Origin: Bacteroidota bacterium
GTDB taxonomy: Bacteria > Bacteroidota > Ignavibacteria > Tepidaquicellales > Tepidaquicellaceae
NCBI GenBank assembly: GCA_018266895.1
Contig: JAFDZQ010000011.1
Coordinates: 1-36,237, forward strand
Reading direction: 5' to 3'
Length of the DNA: 36,237 nt
The notes below the pieces were generated by a model that was not told the origin of the DNA, did no database searches, and worked only from the letters and a program-made list of their open reading frames with translations. Position numbers and translations under genes: made by a program. Below, one piece after another: positions 1-8,482 of the stretch. The stretch's first letter is position 1, and every line of letters begins with the position of its first letter.

Positions 1-131
1 ATTAAACGTTTTGGACGGATATGGATTCAAACTTTAAACTTATTTTGTTTAAGACTTAAATATGAAATTTTCAATAACTATATTTGTCAAAAAAGAAAAC
101 ATAGCATTTTCAAATTCATAATTATTTCAAC
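1..131. other. Gap upstream of the stand-alone nuoM
   Basis: No gene is visible. The stretch begins with a copy of the dispersed motif (TTTTGGACGGATATGG from about position 10), followed by AT-rich sequence up to the TTG start of nuoM. It may hold the promoter of that gene, but I cannot define -35/-10 boxes with confidence. No coding sequence of a preceding nuoL reaches into the window. Confidence 0.5.
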
Positions 132-1688
132 TTGACGAATATTCTATCAATTCTAATCTTTGTTCCTTTCATATTATCTCTGCCGTTGATTTTTTTCAGG
201 AAAGAAAATGAAACTCTGACCAAAGTATATGCTTTTATTGTTTCGCTTGTTCCGTTTGCAATATCAGTTTACCTTTTCCTTGCATTTAATCCCGCGTCTG
301 GAGATTATCAGTTTGTAGAAAAGTTCAAATGGATACAGGCAATAAACACTCAGTATTTTCTTGGCATAGACGGCATTTCAATGCTGCTTATTGTGATGTC
401 TACTTTTATGTTTCCTCTGGCAATACTTGCTTCGTGGAGTTCTGTCACAAAAAATCATAAGGGATTTTACTTTCTTTTGCTTTTACTTGATGCAGGATTG
501 ATCGGAGTTTTTGCTTCGCTTGATCTGATCCTGTTTTATATATTCTGGGAAATAATCCTGATACCAATGTATTTTATAATCGGGATCTGGGGTTCTGAAG
601 ACAGGATATATGCAACGGTAAAGTTTTTCCTCTACACTATGTTCGGAAGTCTTCTGATGCTTATAGGAATTATATGGCTTGGGTTCGTCTGTCTTCCGTT
701 CACCGGAGGCCAGTTTACCACTGATATTACACAGCTTACTGAAATTGCATACAGAATTCCCGCTGACAAGCAGATCATATTATTTATTTTATTCACTCTG
801 AGTTTTCTGATAAAAGTGCCTCTGTTCCCTTTTCATACCTGGCTGCCGGATGCTCACGTTCAGGCTCCGACTGCAGGAAGTGTTATACTTGCTGCCGTTC
901 TCCTCAAGATGGGTACTTACGGTCTGATAAGATTTTCACTGCCGCTTTTCCCGTCTGCATTTATTAAGCTTACTCCTTATATATCCACACTTGCTGTAAT
1001 CGGAATTGTTTACGGAGCTTTGCTTTCCATAGTGCAGAAAGACGTGAAAAAATTAGTCGCCTATTCATCAGTCAGCCATCTTGGATTCATTGTGCTCGGT
1101 ACATTTGCCCTGACGGATGTTGCAATGCAGGGCAGCGTGATACAAATGATAAATCACGGATTATCAACAGGTGCACTGTTTATGATCGTAGGAGTTCTTT
1201 ATGAAAGAAGGCATACAAAAGCTATTTCTGAATTCGGCGGTATTATGAAAATCATGCCTGTATTTTCAGTAATTTTCATCATAGTCGTGCTTTCATCAAT
1301 CGGACTTCCGGGACTGAACGGATTTGTAGGAGAGTTTCTGATTTTAGTGGGTTCATTCTATTCAACAAATCTCGGCACCAATGCTTATGCAATCGTTTCC
1401 ACAACTGCCGTGATACTTGCTGCCGTTTATCTGCTGTGGATGTTTCAGAGAGTAATGCTTGGTCCTGTTGAAAATGAAAAAAATGCAAATCTTAAGGACC
1501 TTTCCGGAAGAGAAGTGGCATCTTTCATTCCGATACTTGTTTTTATAATCTGGATCGGTGTTCATCCGAATACTTTCCTTTCCAAAACTGAATCAACCGT
1601 TAAGAAGATCATAGACAATTTCCATGAAAACTCGAAAAAGCTCGGGATGGAAAAAGAACTTGAAAAGAAACTATCGGAAAAGAAATAA
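132..1688 (+). CDS. nuoM: Stand-alone NuoM-like proton-pumping subunit (complex I chain M paralogue)
   Basis: A 518-residue antiporter-like membrane subunit of the NuoM/MrpD family with about 14 hydrophobic segments. It has the hallmarks of a working pump module: Glu140 in IFWEIILIPMYF, Lys228 in SFLIKVPLFPFHTWLPDAH, Lys259 in VLLKMGTYG and Glu401 in GLNGFVGEF, matching the essential Glu/Lys/Lys/Glu set of E. coli NuoM. The TTG start is the only reasonable one: an in-frame stop lies at 102-104 and there is no ATG. It is a second nuoM, separate from the copy in the nuo operon about 21 kb away, and no other nuo gene is next to it in the window. It could belong to a cluster that ends here, or supply an alternative M subunit. 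The lysine-rich C-terminal tail (last 15 residues) is a minor oddity. Confidence 0.93.
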   Translation: MTNILSILIFVPFILSLPLIFFRKENETLTKVYAFIVSLVPFAISVYLFLAFNPASGDYQFVEKFKWIQAINTQYFLGIDGISMLLIVMSTFMFPLAILASWSSVTKNHKGFYFLLLLLDAGLIGVFASLDLILFYIFWEIILIPMYFIIGIWGSEDRIYATVKFFLYTMFGSLLMLIGIIWLGFVCLPFTGGQFTTDITQLTEIAYRIPADKQIILFILFTLSFLIKVPLFPFHTWLPDAHVQAPTAGSVILAAVLLKMGTYGLIRFSLPLFPSAFIKLTPYISTLAVIGIVYGALLSIVQKDVKKLVAYSSVSHLGFIVLGTFALTDVAMQGSVIQMINHGLSTGALFMIVGVLYERRHTKAISEFGGIMKIMPVFSVIFIIVVLSSIGLPGLNGFVGEFLILVGSFYSTNLGTNAYAIVSTTAVILAAVYLLWMFQRVMLGPVENEKNANLKDLSGREVASFIPILVFIIWIGVHPNTFLSKTESTVKKIIDNFHENSKKLGMEKELEKKLSEKK

Positions 1689-1849
1689 CAATTTATTCAG
1701 ACTTATTAACTTTCCCTACAACTATCCAAAAAATTTCCGGTTAGTTAAAGTTAAGTTTGAATACATATTTAAAACAGATTTCCGGTCATTTCAAAATTAT
1801 CCCCGGATCTAAATCAACGTTTTATTTAAAAATCAAACCTTGGTTTTAT

Positions 1850-1957
1850 CTCACAGATGACACAAATTTTCACAGATCACTCTTATACTCTTACCTTGTA
1901 TTCAAAATTTGAAAGAGTATTGCAGAGTATGATCCTGGTGAATCTGTCATCTGAGAG
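1850..1957. repeat. Imperfect long palindrome (CACAGATGACACA family)
   Basis: The left arm begins CTCACAGATGACACA and the right arm ends in the near reverse complement (GTCATCTGAGAG). The inner parts (ACTCTTATACTCTT against AAGAGTATTGCAGAGT) also pair, so about 108 bases could fold into one long interrupted hairpin. It encodes nothing. Palindromes of this wording are scattered in intergenic regions of many Bacteroidota-type genomes; the family assignment is from memory. It is MITE- or REP-like in form, with no transposase nearby. Confidence 0.65.
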
Positions 1958-2006
1958 AAACAATCCTTTAATTTAAAATATAGTTTTAGTTTAGTTAACA
2001 ATATTC

Positions 2007-2022
2007 AAAGTTTTGGACGGAG
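2007..2022 (+). repeat. Dispersed intergenic motif, copy 2 (AAAGTTTTGGACGGAG)
   Basis: Shares TTTTGGACGGA exactly with the copy near position 10; variants lie near 10937 and 36124. All four are intergenic and in plus orientation. This copy lies only 9 bases before the terminator stem at 2031, so a promoter driving a normal gene from here is unlikely unless the product is a very short RNA. Function unknown. Confidence 0.45.
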
Positions 2023-2030
2023 TGAACTCA

Positions 2031-2063
2031 CCCCGGAATAACATTTTTTTCCGGGGTTTTTTT
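2031..2063 (+). terminator. Rho-independent terminator upstream of the DUF302 gene
   Basis: CCCCGGAA and TTCCGGGG form an 8-bp GC-rich stem around a short T-rich loop, followed by a run of T on the plus strand (2057-2063). It would end plus-strand transcripts entering the gap, such as nuoM about 340 bases upstream or a short RNA starting inside the gap. Confidence 0.85.
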
Positions 2064-2129
2064 ATGGGATTTTTTTGAATTATATTTGAATTTTATATGA
2101 ATTAATTTTAAACAAGTAAAATTATTATT

Positions 2130-2525
2130 ATGACTAATACAGAATACGGTTTTACTAAAACCGTTCCATATACATTTGAAGAAGCTGTGACAAAAGCCAC
2201 TGAAGTTCTGAAAGAAAAAGGATTCGGCGTTCTGACTGAAATAGATGTAAAGGAGACTATGAAGAAAAAATTAGACGAGGATATGAAACCTTACAGAATT
2301 CTTGGCGCGTGCAATCCCGGATTTGCATTCAAATCGCTTCAGTCTGAAGAGCAGATCGGGCTTATGCTTCCCTGCAATGTTATTGTTTATGTAAATAAAA
2401 ATGATGAGACAGTGGTAGCGGCTGTTGATCCTTTAGCTTCAATGAAAGCTATTGACAATAAAGATCTCATAAAAATCGCGGGTTCTGTGCAGGAACTTCT
2501 TAAGGAAGTTATAAAGGACATTTAG
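2130..2525 (+). CDS. DUF302 family protein
   Basis: A 131-residue soluble protein matching the DUF302 family over its whole length: an N-terminal strand-helix (TVPYTFEEAVTKATEVLKEK), the GFGVLTEIDVKETMKKKL segment, the ILGACNPGFAFKSL core and the IGLMLPCNVIVY strand. DUF302 proteins are small alpha/beta proteins of unknown biochemical role. The family core contains a conserved Cys-Asn-Pro (here Cys53). It has no signal peptide, so it should be cytoplasmic. It starts at ATG about 67 bases after a terminator, so it has its own promoter, and it ends 16 bases from the convergent stop of the CCA-adding enzyme. Single-gene unit. Confidence 0.85.
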   Translation: MTNTEYGFTKTVPYTFEEAVTKATEVLKEKGFGVLTEIDVKETMKKKLDEDMKPYRILGACNPGFAFKSLQSEEQIGLMLPCNVIVYVNKNDETVVAAVDPLASMKAIDNKDLIKIAGSVQELLKEVIKDI

Positions 2526-2541
2526 AGCTTAAATCAGATTT

Positions 2542-3996
2542 TTAAGAACGGGAGGATTTTATTTTCGCAGTTTGTTTGCTTTTATTTTTTGCAAAAGATG
2601 AGAGCATTTCATCCTTTATGTCAAGAAGATATTTTTTCGCTTCTTCATAATCATTTTTTATTTCACCTTCAAGTATAGCTTCCTCAATCTTACTTTTTAT
2701 TATCCCTACTTCCCTTCCCTCTTTTAATCCGCAGATTTCCATGATTTCATTTCCTCTTACGGGAGACTGAAAATTCCTTAATTCATCTTTAGCCTGAACT
2801 TCCATTACCATTTTCTCCACAAGTGCGTAGTTATTCATAAATCTGTTCACTTTATCAGGATTCTTTGACGTGATATCAGCCCGGCACAGCATCAGCAGAT
2901 CCTCAAGTTCGTTTCCGGCTTCAGCAGCAAGCCTTCTGAACGCTGAATCAGTTACATTTTCTTTAGCGAGAGGAATCGGTCTTAAATGCATTCTTACAAG
3001 TTTTTCAACGTATTCAAGCCTGTTCATCGGAAGTTTCATCCTGATAAAGATTTTCTTCATCATCCTTGCTCCCAGTTCTTCATGTCCGTGGAATGTCCAT
3101 CCGGTTCCGTCAATGAATTTTTTTGTAAGCGGCTTTGCAATATCATGCACCAGCGCTGCAAATCTGAGCCAGAGATTTTCTGTCTTCATTGAAATATTGT
3201 CCACAACTATGAGTGTGTGATAAAATACATCCTTATGATGATATTCTTTTCTTTGCTCGACTCCGGCTAAAGCCGATATCTCGGGAAATATGACATCCAT
3301 GACTCCGGATCTGAAAAGCAGATCAAGACCTGCGGAAGGTTTGTCCGTCATGAGTATCTGAAGAAACTCATTGGTAATCCTTTCCTGCGAGACTACTTTG
3401 TCCTCAGTCAGTCTGTTCTTCATCTTTTTTATCGCATCGAATGCGTTTTCATCTATTGTGAAATTTAACTTAGCAGCAAACCTTACTGCGCGCATAATTC
3501 TTAAAGGATCATCTTCAAAAGTCTTAAGCGGATCAAGAGGCGTCCTGATGATTTTATCCTGAATGTCTCTGTATCCGTTAAAATTATCCGTCAGCATTCC
3601 GTAATTGTCTTCATTAAGACCAAGGGCTATTGCATTAATCGTAAAATCCCTTCTTGAGAGATCTTCAATAAGTCCTGCGCTTTCCACTTCAGGTTTCCTT
3701 GAATTTCTGCTGTAGCTTTCCTTTCTTGCCGAGGCAAATTCTATTTTATAACCGTCTGTATTTAAAAGCGCTGTTGCGAAATTTTTATATACCGCATCAA
3801 GCGGTCTGTTAAACTTTTCAGATATGAGTTCAGCGAATTTAATTCCGTCCCCGAGCACCATAATGTCTATGTCATTATCCCTTATTCCGAGGATGAGGTC
3901 TCTTACATATCCGCCTACTACATAGATTCTGAAACCGCTTTCATCCGCTGCTTTTCCGATCTTTTTAAGGATTATATTATCCGGATCCAATCTCAT
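2542..3996 (-). CDS. cca: CCA-adding tRNA nucleotidyltransferase with HD domain
   Basis: A 484-residue enzyme of the class II nucleotidyltransferase family that builds or repairs the 3' CCA end of tRNAs. Visible motifs: GGYVRDLILG (residues 28-37) before the catalytic DID (42-44), RRDFTINAIAL (115-125) and LRIMRAVRFAAKLNF in the neck. An HD phosphohydrolase domain follows at about residues 245-370 (HHKDVFYHT, LVHDIAKP, FHGHEELGA). The lysine/serine-rich C-terminal tail (about 20 residues) is not part of the family core. The ATG overlaps the TGA of the upstream metallophosphoesterase gene in an ATGA junction, so the two are translationally coupled. A poly(A) polymerase role (PcnB-like) is possible in the superfamily, but the HD domain favours CCA addition. 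Confidence 0.93.
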   Translation of the reverse strand: MRLDPDNIILKKIGKAADESGFRIYVVGGYVRDLILGIRDNDIDIMVLGDGIKFAELISEKFNRPLDAVYKNFATALLNTDGYKIEFASARKESYSRNSRKPEVESAGLIEDLSRRDFTINAIALGLNEDNYGMLTDNFNGYRDIQDKIIRTPLDPLKTFEDDPLRIMRAVRFAAKLNFTIDENAFDAIKKMKNRLTEDKVVSQERITNEFLQILMTDKPSAGLDLLFRSGVMDVIFPEISALAGVEQRKEYHHKDVFYHTLIVVDNISMKTENLWLRFAALVHDIAKPLTKKFIDGTGWTFHGHEELGARMMKKIFIRMKLPMNRLEYVEKLVRMHLRPIPLAKENVTDSAFRRLAAEAGNELEDLLMLCRADITSKNPDKVNRFMNNYALVEKMVMEVQAKDELRNFQSPVRGNEIMEICGLKEGREVGIIKSKIEEAILEGEIKNDYEEAKKYLLDIKDEMLSSFAKNKSKQTAKIKSSRS

Positions 3997-4862
3997 TTAA
4001 GCGTTATGGTCTCAACCTTTAGGTTTTTATCAGTATCATCCTGACCCGGAATGTAAATCACATTATATTTTTTTGTCTGGTCTTCAGATAGAGGCATTAT
4101 GCCTGCCGAACTGTTTACTATTGATATTCCGTTTCTGTTATATATCTCGCTGACATGAGTATGCCCGTGAAGAATGAGGTTTACTTTATGCTTTTTGAAA
4201 TACTTCAGAAGTTTTTTTCTGTTCCGGAGTTTCATTTTCCGGCTTATCGTCTTCAGCCACAGAGAGTGTACCGGAAGGTCATCTCTGATTTCTTCTTTGT
4301 AAAAATGATGATGGATAATAACAAGTTTGTATTTATCCCTGACCTGATCGGAATTCAGAATACCGGTTATTTTTTTCAGATCATTTTTACTTACCTTCCC
4401 GTTAGATCCTTCAGGATTTTTCTCTGCTGACCATTTATCAACAGAGTTCACAGCAATGATCGCAAAATTATCAATGATCTTAAGGTAAGGATAGGAATCA
4501 GTTTCAGGAAATGTTTCTTTAAATGTATCAGTAAACATTCCCAGGTTTTTATCATAATCAGTGTTCTTGCAGAAATAAGGGAAATAATAACCCGGCTGTC
4601 CGTTGTCCGATCCTCCGAATATATCGTGATTTCCCGGAACAATGCTGAGTTTATCACTATCAAGAAGTCTGAAATGCGAAAGTATTTCCCTGACATACTG
4701 CATATCGGTCATAAAAGAGTTTTCCACAAGGTCGCCTGTTATAATCACATGATCGCATTTCTGCTGTTGAATGTTTTTCAGCAGAGATACAAATTTCCTG
4801 CCGTGTTCATTAGCATCTTTAATACTGATGTGCAGGTCCGAAATGTGAGCGATTTTATACAT
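3993..4862 (-). CDS. Calcineurin-like metallophosphoesterase
   Basis: A 289-residue predicted cytoplasmic phosphoesterase. The dinuclear metal-site signature is complete: D9-x-H11 in SDLHIS, GDLVEN with Asp44, GNHD (77-80), an HHH cluster after VII, and GHTH near residue 235. The substrate cannot be read from sequence; relatives include cyclic-nucleotide phosphodiesterases and UDP-diacylglucosamine hydrolase-like enzymes. It lies directly upstream of cca with a 4-base overlap, and 65 bases downstream of the Gfo/Idh/MocA gene on the same strand, so it probably sits in the middle of a minus-strand operon. Confidence 0.9.
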   Translation of the reverse strand: MYKIAHISDLHISIKDANEHGRKFVSLLKNIQQQKCDHVIITGDLVENSFMTDMQYVREILSHFRLLDSDKLSIVPGNHDIFGGSDNGQPGYYFPYFCKNTDYDKNLGMFTDTFKETFPETDSYPYLKIIDNFAIIAVNSVDKWSAEKNPEGSNGKVSKNDLKKITGILNSDQVRDKYKLVIIHHHFYKEEIRDDLPVHSLWLKTISRKMKLRNRKKLLKYFKKHKVNLILHGHTHVSEIYNRNGISIVNSSAGIMPLSEDQTKKYNVIYIPGQDDTDKNLKVETITLK

Positions 4863-4927
4863 AATAATTTAAATTAATTTTTTACAATACTTCCTGATAA
4901 AGCAGCAATAATTATCGTTTGGAATAA

Positions 4928-5932
4928 TCACTTTCCCTGATTTTCTATTATACTGATTATTTCATTTGCTACTTCAAGCGCCTGCAAACCGTCTTCAAGC
5001 GTAACTAACGGCTCTGCATCAAGCGCAATTGAATCAAAGAATTTATTCTGTTCATACTTCATTGAATTCACTTCCTTCACAGGCGGCATTTCATAAAACA
5101 GTTTTAAAATATTATCTCCCTGTGGGAATTCAGCAAGGGCAATTGCTTTTTCATCTCCGCCGCCCGGTGACTTTCCGTCCGAAAGCCTGAATACTTCTGA
5201 TGTGTTCTTCAGAAAATCTATTGATATATAAGCATACATCTGGAAAAGTCTCATCTTTCTCATTTTATTCATCGAGATTCTTGACGCGGTAATATTTGCA
5301 ACGCAGCCGTTTTCAAACTGGATACGGGCATTTGCAATGTCAATCTTATCAGTGATTATGGCTACTCCGCTCGCATCGATTTTTTTAACTTTGGATTTTA
5401 CAAGATTAAGTATAATATCAATGTCGTGTATCATAAGATCCTGAATAACCGAAACATCCGTCCCGCGGGGATTGAACTGCGATAATCTGTGAGTCTCAAT
5501 GAACATCGGCGCAATCCTGTAATTATCAAGAGCGAGTATTGCAGGATTAAATCTTTCAATGTGTCCGATCTGTATTTTTAAATTTTTTCCGGAAGAAGCC
5601 GAAACAAGTTTTTCCGCCTGTTCCGTCGTTTCCGTCACAGGTTTTTCGATGAAAGTATTTACTTTATTCTCAATACACTTCATTGCAATGTCAAAGTGAG
5701 AAGAAGTAGGCGTTACTATGATCGCTGCATTTATTTTTGATATAAGCTCTTCGGCTGAATTATTTATTTCCAGATTGTTTTCTGCTGAAATGCTGTTGTT
5801 CTTTTCAGTATCTGTATCAAATACTCCTGTCAGTTCGGCATCATCTCTTTCGTTGCAAAGTTCTTTTATTAGTTTAAGATGTGTTTTCCCGAGATGCCCT
5901 AATCCGAACAGGCCGGTTCTTATCTTTTTCAT
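4928..5932 (-). CDS. Gfo/Idh/MocA family NAD(P)-dependent oxidoreductase
   Basis: A 334-residue two-domain dehydrogenase. The N-terminal Rossmann fold has GLFGLGHLGKTH (GxGxxG at 10-15) and the family signature EKPVTE at 96-101. The C-terminal domain has GHIERFNP and IHDIDIIL, the region that holds the catalytic His/Asp in this family. The GHIERFNPA wording resembles UDP-GlcNAc 3-dehydrogenase (GnnA-type) enzymes that make diamino-sugar lipid A, but no lipid A gene is beside it, so I leave the substrate open. Start ATG at 5932. It lies 16 bases after the CDF transporter gene, same strand. Confidence 0.87.
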   Translation of the reverse strand: MKKIRTGLFGLGHLGKTHLKLIKELCNERDDAELTGVFDTDTEKNNSISAENNLEINNSAEELISKINAAIIVTPTSSHFDIAMKCIENKVNTFIEKPVTETTEQAEKLVSASSGKNLKIQIGHIERFNPAILALDNYRIAPMFIETHRLSQFNPRGTDVSVIQDLMIHDIDIILNLVKSKVKKIDASGVAIITDKIDIANARIQFENGCVANITASRISMNKMRKMRLFQMYAYISIDFLKNTSEVFRLSDGKSPGGGDEKAIALAEFPQGDNILKLFYEMPPVKEVNSMKYEQNKFFDSIALDAEPLVTLEDGLQALEVANEIISIIENQGK

Positions 5933-5948
5933 TCTGTAAAATTAATTT

Positions 5949-7367
5949 TTAATTTACCGACGGCTCCGCGTGAATAATCACATTTGTAAGCTTCGGGTAT
6001 TTCTTTTTCAGTTCAAGATATATCCTGCTTTCAAGCACGGTTACCATGTCATGGACTTCATCAAGCGAATTTATGTAATTAAAAACGCACGTCAGCGATA
6101 TTCTCATTTTTCCGTTCGTACTGATCACCTGTATATCGCTTCCCGAAATTACATTTTCATTTTCAGAAAGAATGCTGTTAACATTTCTTACTATCTCATT
6201 GGAATCTTCCGTTATGTCTTTAGTATCAAAAAGTATTTCACTCGGTTCGTCTATGTGTATTTTCAGATGCGAGATAACATCTATCTCTTTCTTTATCCTG
6301 TCTTCAATTTCGGTTATCAGGTCATGTGCTTTGATAAGATCATTGGTTGAATCAATTTCAATATGCAGTTCGGAATAAATTTCATTTGAGATCCTGTGTG
6401 AAAAAATATCATGACACTTGAGTCCGAAATCATTCACTATCATCCTTATCTTGTCATTAATGGTTTCCGTTTTAGTTTCTACCGGTTCAGAATGTATCAC
6501 AATGTCCGCTTCCGGAATAATCTCATTGATTTTCCTCTCCACATTGTCCATAATATCATGAGCTTTCGAAAACGGAACAAGTCTGCTGATCAGAATAACC
6601 ATATCGACATACATTCTCGGACCGGAGCTTCTCAGCCTGCAGCTTTTAATATCTTCAACTCCTTTTATAAGCAGTGTTTCATATTTTATCTTTTCATACA
6701 ATCCTTCAGGAACCCTGTCCATCAGTGTATCTATTGATTTCCTTGAAAGCTTGTAGCCGAGATAAATGATAATTACCGTAACTATCAGTGCCGCAATTGT
6801 ATCCGCTATTTTACTGATTCCTGTAGCCGTAAATATAAGTCCGGTGATTACTACGGAAGAACTTATAATATCTACCGAAAAATGCAGCGCATCAGCTTCA
6901 AGAGCGCTTGACTTCGTTTCTGCGGCAATTTTTCTCAGAGCTCTGGCTCTGTACAGATCGATCGCCATAGAAATCAAAAGAGCAAGAATAATCCATACGC
7001 TTACCTTTACTTCGTAATTCTTGTTTATGAACAGTCTGTTTATCGCTTCATAAATTATGTATGAAGAAGTGATGAAAAGAACCAGTACCTGAAACAATGC
7101 CGAAAAATTTTCGATTTTTTCGTGTCCGTAATTATGATCTTTGTCAGGAGGTCTTGAAGAATATTTGATTGAAAGGATAGTTACCAGACAGACAAAAATA
7201 TCTATTCCCGAATTGAATACCTCGGACAAAACTCCGAGACTTCTGCTGAAATATGACGCGAGTATCTTTATAACCGTAATTAAAACAGCGGCATACATTG
7301 ACTGCTGGGCTACTTTTATTTTTTTTGCAGATACTGATTCCGCTGGAATGGAATTCTCAGGTTTCAT
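5949..7367 (-). CDS. Cation diffusion facilitator with three tandem C-terminal domains
   Basis: A 472-residue divalent metal/proton antiporter of the CDF family, much longer than the usual ~300. Six membrane segments lie at about 25-210. The expected transport-site positions are N52-xxx-D56 in TM2 and H162-xxx-D166 in TM5; zinc-type members usually have D or H at the first position, so the Asn may mean a different metal preference. PPDKDHNYGHEKIE (74-87) is the TM2-3 loop signature. The cytoplasmic tail holds three copies of the CDF dimerisation domain at about 213-295, 303-375 and 388-470, each with a xxHD...E.RI helix and an IH.EP ending (KAHDIM/IHSEP, KAHDLI/IHIDEP, EVHDMV/IHAEP). The start overlaps the DMT permease stop by 11 bases. 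Confidence 0.92.
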   Translation of the reverse strand: MKPENSIPAESVSAKKIKVAQQSMYAAVLITVIKILASYFSRSLGVLSEVFNSGIDIFVCLVTILSIKYSSRPPDKDHNYGHEKIENFSALFQVLVLFITSSYIIYEAINRLFINKNYEVKVSVWIILALLISMAIDLYRARALRKIAAETKSSALEADALHFSVDIISSSVVITGLIFTATGISKIADTIAALIVTVIIIYLGYKLSRKSIDTLMDRVPEGLYEKIKYETLLIKGVEDIKSCRLRSSGPRMYVDMVILISRLVPFSKAHDIMDNVERKINEIIPEADIVIHSEPVETKTETINDKIRMIVNDFGLKCHDIFSHRISNEIYSELHIEIDSTNDLIKAHDLITEIEDRIKKEIDVISHLKIHIDEPSEILFDTKDITEDSNEIVRNVNSILSENENVISGSDIQVISTNGKMRISLTCVFNYINSLDEVHDMVTVLESRIYLELKKKYPKLTNVIIHAEPSVN

Positions 7368-8280
7368 TTAGTCTTAAGTTTTCTTTTCCGGTTTTTCCGG
7401 TTGGTTCGTCTTTTATTCTCTGAGTAAAAAATACTCCTGCCATGGTTATTGCCGCCCCTATGATAAAAAAATAAGATAAATTTTCTTTTAATAATAACCA
7501 AGAAAACAGAATTGTAATTACAGGAGACATATTTGTAAGAGTGGTAAGAGTGCTTGTCTTTATTATCTTTGTGGAATAGCTGTAAAGAAAATAACTTCCG
7601 AAAGCAACTAACAGCGTCAGGTGCAGATATGACAGGATCACATAACCGTCAACGCTTTCAAATGAAAGATTTTTCACGTCAAACAGAAAGACAGGAATAA
7701 ACATTATTATTCCGATCAGAAATGAAATCGTCTGTGTCTTTAAAGCTCCGTATTTTGCTACCATCGAATTACTGAAGGCGAGATAAACCGCCCAGGATGC
7801 AACTGCAAAAAACAAGAGGACATCTCCTGCAAGCATCCCCGTTCCGGCTGTATTGACAGCAGTTACATTCTCATAAAAGATCACGGCAATTCCCACTATT
7901 GTCAGAGATATGGTCAGGAGTTTCCTCAGACTGAAAATCTCATTCTTTAATTTTACAGATAAAAGATAAATTAAAAGAGGAGTACATGCATACATAATCC
8001 CTGAATGTGATGCTGCAGATAAATTTACTCCTTCTAAAAAGCAGAACTGATTTAAAGGGATAACCAAAAAACCGAGAAACAGAAATGTCCTGTAATCCTT
8101 TCTGTCAATTCTGAAACTGCTTTTTTTAATCCTGAAGACAAGAAGCAGCAGCAGTGTTGCAACGCCGAATCTGATAAACGCTAATGAAAGCGGCGAGATT
8201 GCTTTTACCGCCACTTTAGCGGCAATCGGAGTAAAAGCCGCAGTGAAAGTTAAGAAAAATACTAATAGGAATTTCTTCAT
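7357..8280 (-). CDS. EamA/DMT-family permease
   Basis: A 307-residue integral membrane protein with about ten hydrophobic helices arranged as two EamA repeats (roughly 1-140 and 150-290). Family-like stretches include SPLSLAFIRFGVATLLLLL near the N-terminus and LLKENLSYFFIIGAAITMAG in the second repeat. Members export amino acids, nucleosides or other metabolites; the substrate is not predictable. The C-terminal tail is short and charged. It overlaps the CDF transporter start by 11 bases, so the two should be co-transcribed. Start ATG at 8280, about 60 bases after the small basic ORF. Confidence 0.88.
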   Translation of the reverse strand: MKKFLLVFFLTFTAAFTPIAAKVAVKAISPLSLAFIRFGVATLLLLLVFRIKKSSFRIDRKDYRTFLFLGFLVIPLNQFCFLEGVNLSAASHSGIMYACTPLLIYLLSVKLKNEIFSLRKLLTISLTIVGIAVIFYENVTAVNTAGTGMLAGDVLLFFAVASWAVYLAFSNSMVAKYGALKTQTISFLIGIIMFIPVFLFDVKNLSFESVDGYVILSYLHLTLLVAFGSYFLYSYSTKIIKTSTLTTLTNMSPVITILFSWLLLKENLSYFFIIGAAITMAGVFFTQRIKDEPTGKTGKENLRLNET

Positions 8281-8339
8281 TCTCTTTCCTGAACTTAATT
8301 CCCGGCTGTTTTGATAATTAAATTATAACCGGAAATTAT

Positions 8340-8453
8340 TTATTCGTTCGGTTTAGTTTCTTTCTTGTTTGCCAGAGAAGCTTTGATCTTTGCTTTTTTT
8401 AATTTAGCTTTCTTTCTGTGTTTTGCAACTACTTTCTTTTTAGGTTTGTACAT
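8340..8453 (-). CDS. Very small lysine-rich protein (37 aa)
   Basis: ATG at 8451-8453 and TAA at 8340-8342 give a 37-residue frame beginning MYKPKKKVVAKHRKKAKLKK. About 40 percent of residues are Lys, with one Arg and one His and almost no acidic residues before the last few positions, so it is extremely basic. It sits between fbaB (29 bases upstream) and the DMT permease (59 bases downstream) on the same strand. Composition resembles small ribosome- or nucleic-acid-associated proteins, but I do not recognise a family. It could be a chance ORF; the tidy operon position and clean ATG speak for a real gene. Confidence 0.5.
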   Translation of the reverse strand: MYKPKKKVVAKHRKKAKLKKAKIKASLANKKETKPNE

Positions 8454-8482
8454 TTATTTTTTTGAATTTAATTAATATATAT

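Larger units (their letters stand above)
1689..2129. other. Gene-free gap with palindrome, dispersed motif and terminator
   Basis: 440 bases without a credible gene. It holds the imperfect palindromic element at 1850-1957, a dispersed-motif copy at about 2010-2022, and the terminator at 2031-2063. A short open frame overlapping the end of nuoM (1624-1812) has no homology I recognise and looks spurious. Confidence 0.6.

Noticed and set aside
1624..1812. 62-codon frame overlapping the end of nuoM
   Set aside because: Mostly inside nuoM in another frame; basic, no domain, no start signal.
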